Shown: piece after piece, positions 44,625-57,252 of the stretch
Layout of the letters: each line of letters starts with the position of its first letter
Position numbering within the stretch: the first letter of the stretch is position 1
Assembly: GCA_030789695.1 (NCBI GenBank)
Contig: CM061138.1
Coordinates: forward strand, 181,699,051 to 181,763,050
DNA: 64,000 bases
Direction: 5' to 3'
Source: Scilla litardierei
Taxonomy: Eukaryota > Streptophyta > Magnoliopsida > Asparagales > Asparagaceae
The notes under the pieces: generated by a model
Seen by the model: only the letters and a program-made list of their open reading frames with translations
What the model was told of the DNA's origin: nothing
Database searches by the model: none
Translations under genes and position numbers: made by a program

Positions 44625-47169
44625 TGTAACGACTGGTTTTCATGTATCTGGATTTATTATATTATATTATATGTTTTGGTGGATTTTCTCCTCATGTGTG
44701 GTTTTCGTCCCCGTAGCTTTCATTTTCGATCGTTTCGTCATATTTTCTTAGCTTCTTCCGTTGATCGTCGATTTCGGAGTAAGTCCTTCGTGACGGGCTT
44801 CATATCGGTCATATCTTATTGTTAGATCAAGCCTAGGAGTCTTAGGAATCGATCCCGGAGCTTCGCACTCCATTTCGGGACTTTTTGTGCACATTAGTCG
44901 GTGTAAGAAGGGGCACCGACCGACTAGATGACGATCCAGTCGGTCGGAAAACCTTCTTGAACCGACTAGTTGGCTTTGTAAATTATTCAGGAGTTACTGA
45001 TTATCGTTAGTCGGTCTAAGAACATTGGTCGACCGACTAGGTTGCAAACTAGTCGGTCAGCAATCGTTCTTTAACCGACTAGCTCTATGATCATTTTTGA
45101 TACCAAGTACTATTCATTCTTAGTCGGTCTAAGAACGTTCATCGACCGACTAGATTCGAAACTAGTCGGTCAGTAGTTGTTCTTTGACCGACTAAATCTA
45201 AATCCTATTTTTGTACAGGAGTTACTGTTTGGACTTAGTCGGTCTGCATTGGTCAACCGACCGACTAGTTCCCAAACTAGTCGGTCAGTGGTTGCTCTTT
45301 GACCGACTAATTCATTACCCAGATTTTTTCCTAATTTCGCTGCTTGGTGTTAGTCGGTCATAGCTAATCGACCGACCGACTAGTTGCTAAACTAGTCGGT
45401 CAGCCAACCTTCTTTGACCGACTAAACAGTACAGGAAACCCTAGGTTTGCCCTAGCCGCCACCAAACTCTATAAATACCCCTCCAAACGTTTTCTTCTTC
45501 TTCTTCTTCAACTCTAAACCTAATTTCTCCCCCATTGAGCCCCCTACTACCTCAAACCCTTATTCCTTCATCCCAAGCCCAAAATCCATCATCCAAACCC
45601 TCACTTAACACATTCTACCTCTCATCTTCCTCAAATTTTCATCAAACCCCCAAAATCCCCCAAAAACCCCATTTCTCCAAACTTCTCCATCCATTTCCAG
45701 ATCTAAACCCTAGGTTTCCCGGAGCGTTTCTTCCGTTGCCGTGCTTGCTCGGCATCATTCTTCCACTTCCGATACGGTAAAAATCGATCTCTTAATGTTT
45801 TCATGACCCGTTGTGTTTTTGTGATACCCTAATGAAATGAATGTTGTTTTGATGATTGTTTCTCCATAACAGCGACTTCCCCGTAGATTAGCGTCCGTGA
45901 GACGAACCCTCGTTGATCGTCATCCTCGGTGATAGGCAAGTGAAACTTGCCACTTAGGGTTAGGGACATGTCTTAGGCCATTTGCTTATTGTAGGCGTAA
46001 AAGAGACTAGGCGACGAAATGATACTCGCCTAGGCGCAATTTCTGGAACTAGCTTGACAACGAAGCTAGGACCGCCATTTATCATGTTGCATAACTATCA
46101 TGTCATGTTTAATTTTGATTAACGGTACGCGAATTAATTATCATCCATGCTATCCATGCTGTATGTCGCATTCGTAGCACACGCTACAATACTTGTGTTT
46201 CCTAGCCCGTGTTCCAGAAGTGGGCTACGTGAGTTGGTTGATAGCCAATGCCCGATCCACTTGCTTACCAGCTAGGCACCTGCGTTGCAGGCATAACCCT
46301 ACGCCATACTTGTTAAATACACTTCCTGGCTCGTGTTCCAGAAGCGAGCATTCCGTGTTCGGGATAATTCCCTGGCTCGATACACGTGGAGGGGTAGAGA
46401 TAAACGGTCACTTGAGCTTAGGAGTTGGCCCAATCAACCACTCTAGCCAACAGGTGGAATCTCTGTGCACAACTTGTTTTCTTGACTTGTTCACTTGACG
46501 TGAACCACTTGACTTGTACTTGTCCGTGTTCTACTTGTTATCCATGACATACTTGCTACGTGTACTTCCCTTTACTTGTCACTTCCATACTATACTTGCC
46601 ATGCCATGCATCATACTATAACTGCTAGGTTGCTAGTTTACCTTACCTTCAGTTTCCTTGCCCAAGTCTTTTAGACTTGCTGACATGTGCCCCTTTACTC
46701 TTTTGGGTGACACATGTTAGATCCCGAGCCTGAGTCCGTTGTTGAGGACGAGGAGTTTACGGACGCCGTGCCCGAGTCTGTGTTTGGCGAGGAGTACGTG
46801 GACACTGGGGACCAGTCCTAGTGTCTTCGTTGAGCTTTCCCTTTTTGTTTAGACTGCTGTTTTGTTGTCGGTGCGTAGCACCTATACTTGGTTACGTTGT
46901 TCCTTTTGTTGGCCTTGTTCTGGGCATTTAGACTCTTTCTTTTAGCCTGGTGGCTTTTCTGGATGTCGAACTTAATTTTCTTGTTGGACCTTTTATGAGA
47001 TTTGAGATTTTATTTCTGTCTCTCCATGTGTTATCATTGTTGTTCCGTTTGTGGTTACAGGGACCTGCTTAAGTTTTATTGACGCTTATCGGGTTTGGGG
47101 CATCACAGCTCCACTCTCGTGCGGACTTTCTAACGTCTCGTCTCCATTTTAGGGAAGCGGGGCGTGACA
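44625..47169 (+). repeat. 3' LTR of the gypsy element (2,545 bp)
   Basis: Partner of 33966-36507. Palindromic array at about 44894-45424, TATA near 45471, upstream ORF 45535-45780, hairpin chain from about 45934. The array here is less decayed than in the 5' LTR. Confidence 0.95.
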
Positions 47170-48406
47170 GTCTCGCTGGGGGTTGCGGGCTGGGAGAGGG
47201 ACGGCAGGCCGCTGGAGGGAGAGAGAGGCGGAGCGACAGCAACTGGCCGTGCGGGTGGCTGGCTGATCATCGGATGGCTGCCATGGCGGACTGTAGGGGC
47301 GAGGAGGAGGCTCCGAGGGCGGAGGGGAGGCTCCGACGTCGGGATCCGACGAAGTGAATGGCAGCAACCCAAGGGAACATGGGGAGCGTGGCTGGAGTTG
47401 GGCACCACCGAAGGTTGCTGCGGTTCCTGGCAGCGAGGGGAAGACATGGCGGTGGCGCGGGTCGGCCTGAGGGGAGATAAGGCAGGGAGAAGACGACTGG
47501 GGTTACGGTGGTGGCGTGCGGTGGACAGAGGTGATCAACGGGGAGGGCGACAGGGCTGTGCGGTGCGGTTGGCGTGAAGGTATGGATGAGGCAAGGCGAC
47601 GTACGGGCTGGAGGTCGATAAGGCCAGAGGTGGGTCTGGCCGGTGTCATGCTCGGCGGCTGAGATGGAATAAAGCCCGGACATGAGGGGGAAACTCGCCA
47701 GGTAGAGGTTTGCCGCAAGTTAGAGGGAGAAGAGCACGTGAAAAAAAGAAAAGGCTTGGAGCTAGGGTTGTGTTTTCAAAGAGGAAGAGGAGGGTGCACG
47801 TGAAGCCTAGGAACTTAACATAATAGGGTTAAAATAGGGTGGAGGACAGCCTGGGCTTGTTTGGGTTACACCTATAGATATTGTAGAATAGTCAAAGGGA
47901 GAGGGAGAAGTGATGTGAGGGAGAAATCATGGGGAGATGTATAAGGGTTGTTAGGATTCGTTGGGATAGACATCGGGTAGGTAAGAAATTTTTAATAGAT
48001 TAGATTTTATTAAATATAAAAAAAAGATTTGATTTAATGGCCACGATTTGATTTCCAACCTTATCATTATTTAGATTGCTAATTAATATTGGTTGGAATT
48101 TAAGGTAGTTAATAATTATTTAATTATTTTCTTTTTTTTATATAACATACAGATCCTTCAAACTCAATAATAATAATAATAATTGTTTTAATGATTAAAA
48201 ATGATTTTAGCAGATTGGTCTCCCGACGCCCAAAAATTACAAGGAAAATACCGAGGCGCTCGCGCCTCTGAGAGGATTGTGAAAGCGGTGTTCGATTGCG
48301 CGTTCAAGCTATGGAGAGCACTAATAAAAATCAAAATATGGGAACACGCACACGAAACAGAGGTACGCGCTATAATGCAAACGATCGGAAAGCGGCCGTT
48401 ACAAAA
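47170..48406 (-). repeat. Old minus-strand LTR, right half
   Basis: Continues the LTR interrupted at 33965 (GTCTC is present on both sides). It ends GCGGCCGTTACA at 48406, the LTR start in minus orientation. 47780-48406 is near-identical to 30665-31291. 47175-47760 is G-rich with only shadow ORFs. 48407-48564 is AT-rich with a TA run and no gene. Confidence 0.7.
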
Positions 48407-48529
48407 ATTATACATAAAGATCACTTGATAGATAGAACAAGATGGACGGTTCCGATTGATGATTTGGAAAATATTTTTGGCTAGTTCAAGATATAAATAT
48501 CTCATCTCACCATCTCACCATCTCATTTT

Positions 48530-48564
<35 letters not shown>

Positions 48565-48568
<4 letters not shown>

Positions 48569-48730
48569 ATAATGGGTATCATATGCCATATGAGAGGGTC
48601 TCTCATATTCACTCTCACATAAAGGAGGCAAGTACAAGCTCACATGGGCTTGTACTTGTTGTACTTGCCCCCTTTATGTGAGAGGGAATATGAGAGACCC
48701 TCTTATATGGCATATGGTACACGTTATTCT
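48565..48730. mobile_element. Small fold-back MITE (166 bp)
   Basis: Two arms of about 75-80 bp pair almost completely. The outer ends share AGAATAA, the middle shares ATATGCCATAT and AGAGGGTCTCTCATATT, and the inner ends share GGCAAGTACAA. It is flanked by TA-rich microsatellites. Family unknown. Confidence 0.8.
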
Positions 48731-48761
48731 ATATATATACATATATACATATACATATATA

Positions 48762-49002
48762 CTAGCAAATAACCCGTGCACACGTGCACGTGGACTGGGA
48801 AAAACGGTCGGAAGGGGGGAAGAATAAAAAGTGTGGTTGAGTGTGGGAAGGGTCCAGGGGCAAAAATGTAAAAACCGGGGTTGTATGTGTAAAATTCCCA
48901 ACATCCTCTCTTATCCCTCAAAATATCATTTCTTATCCAATTTATCTTGTCCAAATTCTCTTATTCAATTTCTCTTGATAACCTCCCTATTTTATAGAAT
49001 AG

Positions 49003-49003
<1 letters not shown>
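48762..49003 (-). mobile_element. Short Helitron, minus strand (242 bp)
   Basis: On the minus strand: TCTATTCTATAAAATAGGG start at 49003, a palindromic GTGCAC-type hairpin and CTAG at 48765-48762. A close relative of 425-667. The host dinucleotide is A/T. Confidence 0.8.
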
Positions 49004-49033
<30 letters not shown>

Positions 49034-49300
49034 TGTATGTATGTATATGTAAGTATGTATATGTATATATGTATATGTATACTCATGTCCAAATTCTCTT
49101 ATCCAATTTCTATTGTCCAATTTCTCTTATCCAATTTCTCTTGATACCATCCCTATTTTATAGAATAGATGTATGGATATGTATGTATGTATATATATGT
49201 ATGTATGTATGTATATGTATGTATATACTCTTGTCCAAATTCTCTTATCCAATTTCTCTTGATAACATCCCTATTTTATAGCATAGATATGTATACATAT
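49004..49300 (-). repeat. Two orphan Helitron 5' ends separated by (TATG)n
   Basis: Segments 49081-49169 and 49227-49290 are minus-strand copies of the Helitron 5' block without a body or 3' end. They are separated by TATG/TATA microsatellite runs (49004-49080, 49170-49226, and beyond 49290). Confidence 0.8.
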
Positions 49301-49504
49301 GTATATGTACATATGTACATATACATATGTATGGATGTTTTGATACCCAAATGGTGTTTGTTTGACCTGAAATTTTGTGGGGAGCTACATAACAAGTATA
49401 TCTACCTACTGCAAAAAAATTCAAAAAAATACTTTAAAACCCCGAACAGAGGGGGTGTTCGCAGGTAATTCTGCTGCGCACGTTCGTAGGTACATTTTTG
49501 GGTG

Positions 49505-49680
49505 TATATATATATATGTATGTATGTATGTATGTATACATACACACACACATATATATACATACATAGATATAGATACATACATACATACATATATACA
49601 TACACACACATATATAGATACATACATAGATATATATATATACACACACACGCACACACATACACACATACATATACACT
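49505..49680. repeat. Compound microsatellite (TATG, CATA, CA)
   Basis: Alternating tetranucleotide and dinucleotide runs. All ORFs here are translations of the repeat. The stretch 49300-49504 between microsatellites shows no gene. Confidence 0.95.
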
Positions 49681-50420
49681 ATTCAAACATACCTTCGTCC
49701 TCAATTAATTTTGTTTGCGCACAATTTGCAACTTTGCCCCTAATGTTATCTTTGCTTATTTGTACCTGAAAACGCTTAACAAACAGATCAAAATATTCAT
49801 AAAGGTTTGTTATCATCATACAAGAAATCAAATATCGTTGTATCCAACACCATGTAGCATGTCAAGTACATGTGCCAAGTATCCAATACCAAATATCAAG
49901 CAACTAGTATCCAATTCATGAAGCATAACGGTTGACATATGTAATCTAGTGAATCGTGCGGTGAATGAAACAATTGTGGTATTCAGTTACATACATCAGA
50001 ACATATAAACACTTACCCAACTGGTATAGGCATTCAAAACAAAACCCAACAATAAAAAACAAGCCAAAAAAATTTTAAACAAAAGAAATTAAAATATTGA
50101 CACCTTTGGGTCAGATTGAGCAACACAACTCAACCAAACTACCTACTAGCTCAATGGGATGAATCGCCACGGCCGGTATAAAACCACAAAATAAATAAAA
50201 GAAATGATATTTTATTTTGAAATCTTTAGGAAACTGAATGGTAAAAGCTACTTCGGAAAAACCAGTAGTCCAGCAACGAAAAACACACGGGACATTCGCT
50301 AAATCTGAACCAATCATCCACCAAAAATAACACAAAACAGATACAAAAACTGAACCCAGACTGCACCCGAATAGCCATCGAAAATACCATAAAACAGATT
50401 CAAAAACGGGACCCAAACTT
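49681..50420. other. AT-rich stretch without a supported gene
   Basis: No domain-bearing ORF. The part 50270-50415 contains loose repeats around ACTGCACCCGAATAGCCA that resemble the 33-bp repeat at 63476-63565 beyond the split LTR, so the two may once have been contiguous. Confidence 0.5.
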
Positions 50421-51169
50421 TGTAATACTTTGTGTGAAATACTGTAATTGTGTATGCGTCTATACTTGTATACTTGTATGTATATCTACATTGTATGTAT
50501 TTTATCTTTGTGTGTATTTGTGTATGTATACATTGTTGTATGTATGAATAGTGGCATGATTGTAATTATATACCCAAGTTGAGGGGCAATTTCTTAGAAT
50601 GGTATTCTTGTTAATAGCTAGAAGATGTAAGGTTAGAATAGTCATTTATGCTTCTTGAGTTAGTAAAGAGTATTAGTGTCTTTTCCTATATGTCATGACA
50701 AATAATTATTTTCCAAAATTCGATTTTCGTCAACGTGACACATATATGGACACTAAGCTAGGTTTTGGGTGTGTCATGAGACATATGGCCTCTTCAAGGA
50801 TTTTTGGATAAAGGGGAATTTAGAAAAAGGGAAAGGAAAATGCAAGATGAGAAAATGTTTTCATACCTCTATTTTTCTTTCTTTTCTCATTTTCTTATGT
50901 GAGAATTGGTTAGGGTTTAGAGCTTAGAATGATGAAGATGTCACCTAAGGTAAGCTCTCCTTCCTTTTATCTCCTTTCTTTTGTGGTGGCTAAATCATCA
51001 CATGCCCCTTGATGTTCATCAATCCCATTTTTTCATGCTAGGTGAAAGCTTTAAGAGGAATGGGAAAAGATGGCATCTTTGCTTGATTTGGATTCTTGAG
51101 TTTGCTAGAGGTAGGAGTTCATAACTCTAAATACTCATGTGGAATAGTATGTTTGGGATTGGGGATGTC
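50421..51169 (+). repeat. Probable LTR, left part (split by the Athila element)
   Basis: Begins TGTAATACTTTG. It is continued at 61505 to GGACGTGACA at 63472. The join across the Athila target site is seamless. No 5-bp duplication was found around the outer ends, so the left boundary is tentative. Confidence 0.4.
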
Positions 51170-52730
51170 TGACCGCCCGCCCGTTTGGCACTCAAATTGG
51201 GACGGGGATACTAGGATTAAAATTTGCAACTGCAAGCGCACGTTGTCGAGGTGTGGCTTGGGGGTCGAACACAGGGAGTCGTGTGTGTACTTGTGAGCAA
51301 TTAATATCCTGATCACCCGGTGTGTGAGCTAGCTTAATCGCTTGATGGGTTGTCACGATAGAAAATTAATGCAAAAAGGTGTAAGAGATAAAAAATGCAA
51401 CCTAGGACCTTGGCTTCCGCCCTATCATGAGTTCTCACTATTGCGACCGACGGATAGGAATGTGATCGGATTCTTGGGTTTAGCGGTGAGACGTTGCCTC
51501 TAATAGTGGTACATAGCGTCCCATGGGCCCGATATTCCGGTCGATGCCCAGGATGATACGCTAGGTCTACCCGGTTTCGGACGGTGGGCATTCCCATGTC
51601 TAGCACCGACTGACTCCGGGAGCACTAAGCTCGCAACGATTTCTCCCGACATTTCATCCAAGCCGTTCCCACACGTGAGGAATCAATGTCTACGCTAGGG
51701 GTGTCAGCTGTGGCTAGGGAATCAAACTCCTGTTTTATTTCACCTTGGCCCGACGGTCAAAGGCGGTCTTTCTCCCGCCAGTGACAATAAAATGCCCCCG
51801 TGTAACCATCTAAATCCTTATATCCTATCGAATCCCTGATCCTATGGTCGTTCTAGGGAGAACCCAGAAGGGGCTTCCACCAATGTCCCAGATTTAGAAA
51901 CTACTCACTAATCATGGCAATAGAAGCAACAAAACAAATTTCAGCCATCAAAATGAGAATCAAGCAATAAACTACTGTAGCAAATGGTATTGATAATGCA
52001 ATATTAAAGTACCAAAACGATCAAGAAACTTACAAGAAAATAAATTCGAAGCAGCCAAAACCCCCTAAAACAGCTTAAGAAAATAGGGATTATGTTTTCT
52101 GGGAAACCTAGGGCTATTTATACATTTTGGCAAGATACCAGGGAATATTCCCACTAAAAGACAAAAATAAACGCTCACCCGATCAGTTGAAACATCAACC
52201 GATCGGGTGAGGCAGCGGTTGGACTTGGTCTTTGGCTCTGAAAATCCTCACCCGATCGCTGAACCGATCAGATGAGTCGTTGGGTTCTCGAGCTGGGGAA
52301 GCATCTGCTACAGGTGACCCGATCGGTTGACAAGTCAACCGATCGGGTGAACTTTGCACTCAAAAACAGCAAGCTGTGTCGGATACACCCGATCGCTGAA
52401 CCGATCGGGTGGAGTTGGCTTCTTCCTCGGGTCAGATACGGGCGCACGAACCGATCGGATGAAACTGTCCACCCGATCGGTTGAGAGCTGATACGTGGTT
52501 TCTCTTGATGATTTGCTCTCAGGATCTCGTGCGACACCTCCCGTTGCTCCGGGGACTCGTGATGTTAGCATTGTATGTCCCCTATGCCAGCAAGATCCTG
52601 CAAAAGCACAAAAACACAACGAAAGTGAAAAGGAACTAAAAATCACAAAAAGACGGACTCAAAATAACGAAAAACGACGGGAAATCACGGAGAAGACGTG
52701 CGTGAATATATAAAATATAAACGCACGTCA
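51170..52730 (-). repeat. 3' LTR of the Athila element (1,561 bp)
   Basis: In sense orientation TGACGTGCG to GGCGGTCA. TATAAATA on the minus strand at 52115-52122. The palindromic CCGATCGG array lies directly upstream at 52175-52485. Confidence 0.95.
52175..52485. repeat. Palindromic array in the Athila LTR
   Basis: Repeated CACCCGATCGGTTGA and its reverse complement TCAACCGATCGGGTG, arranged as adjacent hairpins, ending about 55 bp before the TATA box. The same array in the 5' LTR is at 60951-61260. Confidence 0.9.
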
Positions 52731-54280
52731 AAATCCCCCAAGCTGAACCCTTCCTCGTCCTCGAGGAAGACGAGTGAGAGTAGGAGCTCGGAGGGGAAAA
52801 TAAAAAGAAAGAAACAGAATAAGGAAAGGAAATCCTAGATCCCCCCGTCAGAGCCAACGAAAACTAATACGCCACACTAAGCAAGCATGCGATAAGCATC
52901 AAACTAAACCCAGGAATATGAGTCCCTACCAGTGTCGTGGGTCCACACAGTGAAGCGCAAGTGAGTGAGGTCGTGAGCTAGCACACTGTGTAACTATCTA
53001 AATTGTGCAATAAAGCTCCATATACACATACCCATGGAATGACCCAAATATCGAATCAATTCGAGTTAGCGGTGAATAATAGCTCAAGCATGCATGAGAG
53101 TAGAGTAAGAATAGAAACATATCATGTGTCACTCGGTGCAAATTCTCGCCTAGATGATCGCAAGAAAGCTTCTATGCCAAGTGTTTGAAAACGAAAGGGG
53201 TTGAGTAAGTGTGGAGGAGCGCACTCGGTGCAAATTCTCGCCTTCACTGTATTCTCGTCGGTAGTAGTAATATTCACAATAGGATTTTTTTTTGGGTTTT
53301 GGGTATTTGTATTTTTTTTGGATTTTGTCTATACATGTTCTTTCTTTTCTCCCCTTTTTTTCTTTTTTCCCCTTCTTTTTTCTTCTTTTTTTTGAATTAT
53401 GGATTTTGGCAAAATTGAGTACTCACCCAAGTGGAAGAACAGTACACGACGAGGAGATTTGCACCAAGTAAAACAAAAAAGAATTCGAATTCTAAACACT
53501 TGGGTAAAAGGAAAAATTTTCGCAGATCAGAGCATAAGCAGAATGGGTTATCCTAGTCCTATTGGTAGCATCCTGACACATGCAAATTGAAGCGTAAATA
53601 TATAGATGATTCATGCATAAAGAAGCAGACAGTGGAGGCAAAATACTGCATATTCGAAATTGAAGCATGATAGTCAAGGGGTCATCCAAGGACAGGCATA
53701 TAAAAAAATCACAACGTAGAAGCACACCAACTAGCTAGTCACGACACACAACTCACACAAAAGCAAAGTGGACACACGGAGCATAAAATGCAATAGGACT
53801 CGGCTTCCTAGGGTTAGTGAGAATGATTGTCGTAGCTAAGCTAAGTGTGTGTGGTTCCGTGGCAGTTCATCATGTGAGGTCACCTCTAAGAGAGTGAGAA
53901 TAAAAGGATGGAAAGAAAAAGAAAACCACGATAAAAATGACTCAAAACGGTGAAAAGACATGACTGACGCACAACTGATGCACAAAGTGCAACTCCCCCA
54001 AGCTGAACGTTGCATTTCCCTCAATGCAATAGGAATAAATACGAAAGGGCAACGAAAGATGGGAGGGAAGTACGCACCGACAAATAAACGGGAAAAACAT
54101 GAAAAACACACAAAAAGAGACATAAAAAATAAAGAAAATAAATACCAAGATGAACTATATAAAAGACATATACACAGATACACAAAACAAACACACATCA
54201 AACAAGTGACAACACGACAACAATCACAAAAAAATTATTTCCCCCAAGCTGATCTCAACGATGCTATAAAAAAGATGTGA
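52731..54280 (-). other. Non-coding region with three polypurine tracts
   Basis: GCTTGGGGGA-type tracts on the minus strand lie at 52733-52745 (next to the LTR), 53995-54007 and 54240-54253, each with the shared word CAGCTTGGGGG. No gene. A pyrimidine-rich run lies at 53280-53395, and CACTCGGTGCAAATTCTCGC occurs twice (53129 and 53222). Confidence 0.7.
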
Positions 54281-56245
54281 TCATGGTGATGCAAAACAAA
54301 TGGCTAGGGGGAAAATCAGGAAAAAGGAAAACCAAGGTGCAGGAGCGGCAGGCTCCTCATCCTCCTTAGAAGAGGCTGGAGGGGTGTGGGAGGGAGAGGT
54401 GATGGGCGTGCAAAGAAGTGAAGAAAGGGGTGGAGATGGTGGACGTATGGGTGCGGTGGTGGTGTGAATGATGGGTGGAGTGTCGGTGGTAATGGAAGGT
54501 GAGAGGGATACGGCGACTGATGAGAATGGTGTGGGTAGTGATCTAGCGCGCACATCGATCTGTTTTTTGCGACGCGAGTATGCCGTGTAGATGGAGGTGA
54601 AAGGTGGTGGGAGTGGTGGGTCAGTGGTAGTGGTGGTGGGAGGGGATGATCATCGAGGAGGCAATGGAGGATGTTATGGGAGTGGAGTCAGTGGTGGAGG
54701 ACCGTGGACATGGGTAAGAATGCGGAGAATGGCGGCGACGTTTCGCTCGAGTGCGAGGAAACGTGGATGTGATAGGAAAGAAGTGGATGGATCCGAGGAG
54801 GTGGAGGAGGATGCTCCAGCGCGCAAGGCAGCCATCTCGACCTCGAGAGCAAGGCGAGCAGAAGTAGCGCAGCACACGGTAGGGTGCGTGTCGGAAGCAA
54901 TGGGTGTGTCGACATGAGAGGCCAGGCCGTACAGAGCCGTGATCAGGGCCTCGGAAGAAACGGTAGTAGCAGCCGGGATGGTGACAGTAGGTCCAGCCCC
55001 GGTGTCTCCTCTGAACTCAGGGATATCCTGCTCGCCCAAGTGGACGGCAGGGGAAAGTGGTCTAGGAGCGTCAGGGAGAAGAAACTGAAGGTGTAGCCCC
55101 CCATAAACTCAGGATCTGGTGGAAAAGACCAATCTCCTGGAAGCTTGATGGTAACACGATCAGGGTTGGGGAGAATGGTGTAAGGAGTAAGGGGGATGGC
55201 CATAATGGAAAGCAAACCGACCGCCGCCCAGCAGTTTGATCATATGGGTGTGCCTCAGGACATCGATATCAAAACAGGTGGATCATGGGGCACGGGGCAA
55301 ATCGGGGGGAATCACGATGTTGAAGGGAGGGTGTAGTACAATAATAGTGATGAGGCCACTGCAGCAATATTTACCTTTGTTTGCGCGGCTAATATCAATG
55401 AGCTTTTGAATCAGCCACACACCGGCATTGATGCGTATGCGCGGTGCCTTGAAGGTAATCCCATCAACACCTGGAATGTAAGGAAAGGTCATCGCCCATA
55501 GAATGAATAAATTTGGGATGGCCACAATGCCGGACTCATCCTGTGCAAAAGAATGTGCTCGAGATGATGTTGTGGGCGAGACGGAAGACCGGGTGGATAG
55601 TAGAGGAGGCCTTGGCCTTGCCCTTAGGGTAATGGTCGTCCAATGTGAGGCGTCCCCAAAAGAAGTCGACGTCAAAGCCGGCATGTAATTCATTGGGGAG
55701 GATGCTGCCCTCAAGATTAGGGAAACCGAAAATGTCGTTGATGGTGGTCACTGGGGCGCGGAAGTTTCGGTTTCGAAGGCAAAAATCGATATTTAACCCC
55801 CCCCCCTCAATTTTGATAGTGGAGAGAAATTCTAATGTGAGAGCCGGGAAGGATAGGGCATGGGAGTGGAAGAAACCAAGCCAACCTAAGTTTGCGAATA
55901 GGGATTCGACTTCGGTGAAAACACCGAGTTCGTGTAGGGTTTGATCATGGGCAAACTTGGTGGCTAGGTGAGAACGTCGGCTGAGGCGAGAATAGAAATC
56001 TTTATGTGCTTGGCTCATAAAACAACTCCATGTGGTCTAGGCATTGGGTCTACCACAGGCACGACAGGTTGGGGTTGTGGTTGGGTAGGCGGTGGTGGAG
56101 GAACACGTCCATGCGTAGAACGTGGGGCCTGTTGTCTCTTGTGAGACGGTTCCTCCTCCACCATGATTTGCTTACCCTTGTCTTTGTCTTTTGCCATGAT
56201 TTTGCGGCGATTGGGTGTGATATGCAGGATGATATATGGATGCAT
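54281..56245 (-). pseudogene. Athila ORF1-like accessory protein, frameshifted
   Basis: The frame starts MAKDKDKGKQ near 56196 (or at 56245) and runs through several frames: 56245-56015, 56018-55536, 55714-55283, 55215-54943 and 55039-54674. The joins are one-base frame changes near 56018 and 55555. The middle part (FYSRLSRRSH..., then TINDIFGFPN and the WAMTFPYIPG/INAGVW region) resembles the Athila ORF1 family, an accessory or env-position protein of unknown role. The N-terminus is basic and Pro/Gln-rich; the C-terminal part is Ala/Ser/Pro-rich. No clear transmembrane segment is seen. 54281-54553 is a Pro/Ser-rich tail of doubtful coding status. Confidence 0.65.
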
Positions 56246-56628
56246 GCAACAAATGACAAAGTGACATATAAAAATCCCTGGGCAATGTAAAAATTAAGCT
56301 ATGGAGCGAGTTTACCCAGCGATGATGTGACTCCTAGCTCCCAAAAGACCTCACGATGCACGATGGAGTGATTCGAGGAGCCGCTGCACGCCAATCCAAA
56401 GAGAACGGAATTTTTTGAAAATTTGGGGTTAGGGCTAGGGTTTTGAGGCGATTTGTGGATCGAACGTGGTTGACGGAGGGGATTTATGGTCGGAAAGTAG
56501 TGGAGGAAGTGGGGAGAGGCGATTGGGAGTAGTGGGAGTGATGGAGGAGTTCGATTGGGAAGAAGGGGAGATGAACCGCTCGAACGGGAATTCTGGAGGC
56601 CGGGTGAGGGAGTGATATATATAGGGGT
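56246..56628 (-). promoter_or_regulatory. Putative internal promoter and leader for the Athila accessory ORF
   Basis: The minus strand has CTATATATATC (56616-56626) immediately downstream of the palindromic array. It is followed by a C/T-rich leader with CCCTAGCCCTAACCCC and a possible leader intron (GTAAAC to GCCCAG, about 56319-56281), then the ORF start. Confidence 0.45.
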
Positions 56629-56630
56629 GT

Positions 56631-56900
56631 GGGTGAACCGATCGGGTGAAAATCACCCGATCGGTTGGGATAAATTTTCAAAAATTCCTTTGGATCAGCT
56701 ATTACAGGTCAACCGATCGGTTGATTTTCACCTGATCGGTTGGCCGCTCTTCGAAAAATCACCCCAAATTTCTGTTTTCACCACCCGATCAGCGACCCGA
56801 TTGCCTTCTCCATCACCCGATCGGTTGACTCTCCAACCGCAGCTGGCTACTAACTGAAATGGTCCACCCGATCAGTTGATGTATGAACCGATCAGGTGGG
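56631..56900. repeat. Internal palindromic array upstream of the Athila accessory ORF
   Basis: At least three CACCCGATCGGTTGA / TCAACCGATCGGGTG hairpins, the same motif as in this element's LTR. 56901-57252 has no supported gene. Confidence 0.85.
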
Positions 56901-57252
56901 GCAAATCCTGCACAAAAAGTATAAAAATTGCTAAGTATCCTTACAAAAATTCCCACAGCAGTATTTATTCACAAAAATTAGTAAACTAATCCTATCTAAA
57001 AATGACAGAAGTTCAGAACATGGGTTGCCTCCCATGAAGCGTTGTTGTTTATAGTCGTTTGCTCGACTCCTGATATGATATTCAGGGGGGTTTATACGGG
57101 TAACGCCCAACGGTCGGCATCCTCTCAACTGTTGGGGTGAAACTCCTGATTGTTGATAGCGACGACAGGTGAATGGTCTTGACAACTCCCCCATTGGTGA
57201 TATCCGGGGGTTTCTCTTTTGTGCTTGCGATGCTCGCCACTCTTTTCAAAAT

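Larger units (their letters stand above)
33966..47169 (+). mobile_element. Ty3/gypsy chromovirus (Tekay/Del-like), with a nested solo LTR
   Basis: Complete structure: TSD GTCTC (33961-33965 and 47170-47174), 5' LTR 33966-36507, tRNA-Ile primer site, gag, protease-RT-RNase H, integrase ending in a chromodomain-like tail, polypurine tract (44612-44624), and 3' LTR 44625-47169. The LTRs are about 98-99% identical by eye. A 3.3 kb solo LTR sits inside RNase H. Defects are an RNase H stop at 39404-39406 and a Lys in place of the integrase catalytic Glu. Two GT-AG introns are inferred in the coding region and one in the leader. Confidence 0.95.

Noticed and set aside
49377..49769. Tyr/Ile/His-rich ORFs on both strands
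   Set aside because: Translations of TATG and CA microsatellites.
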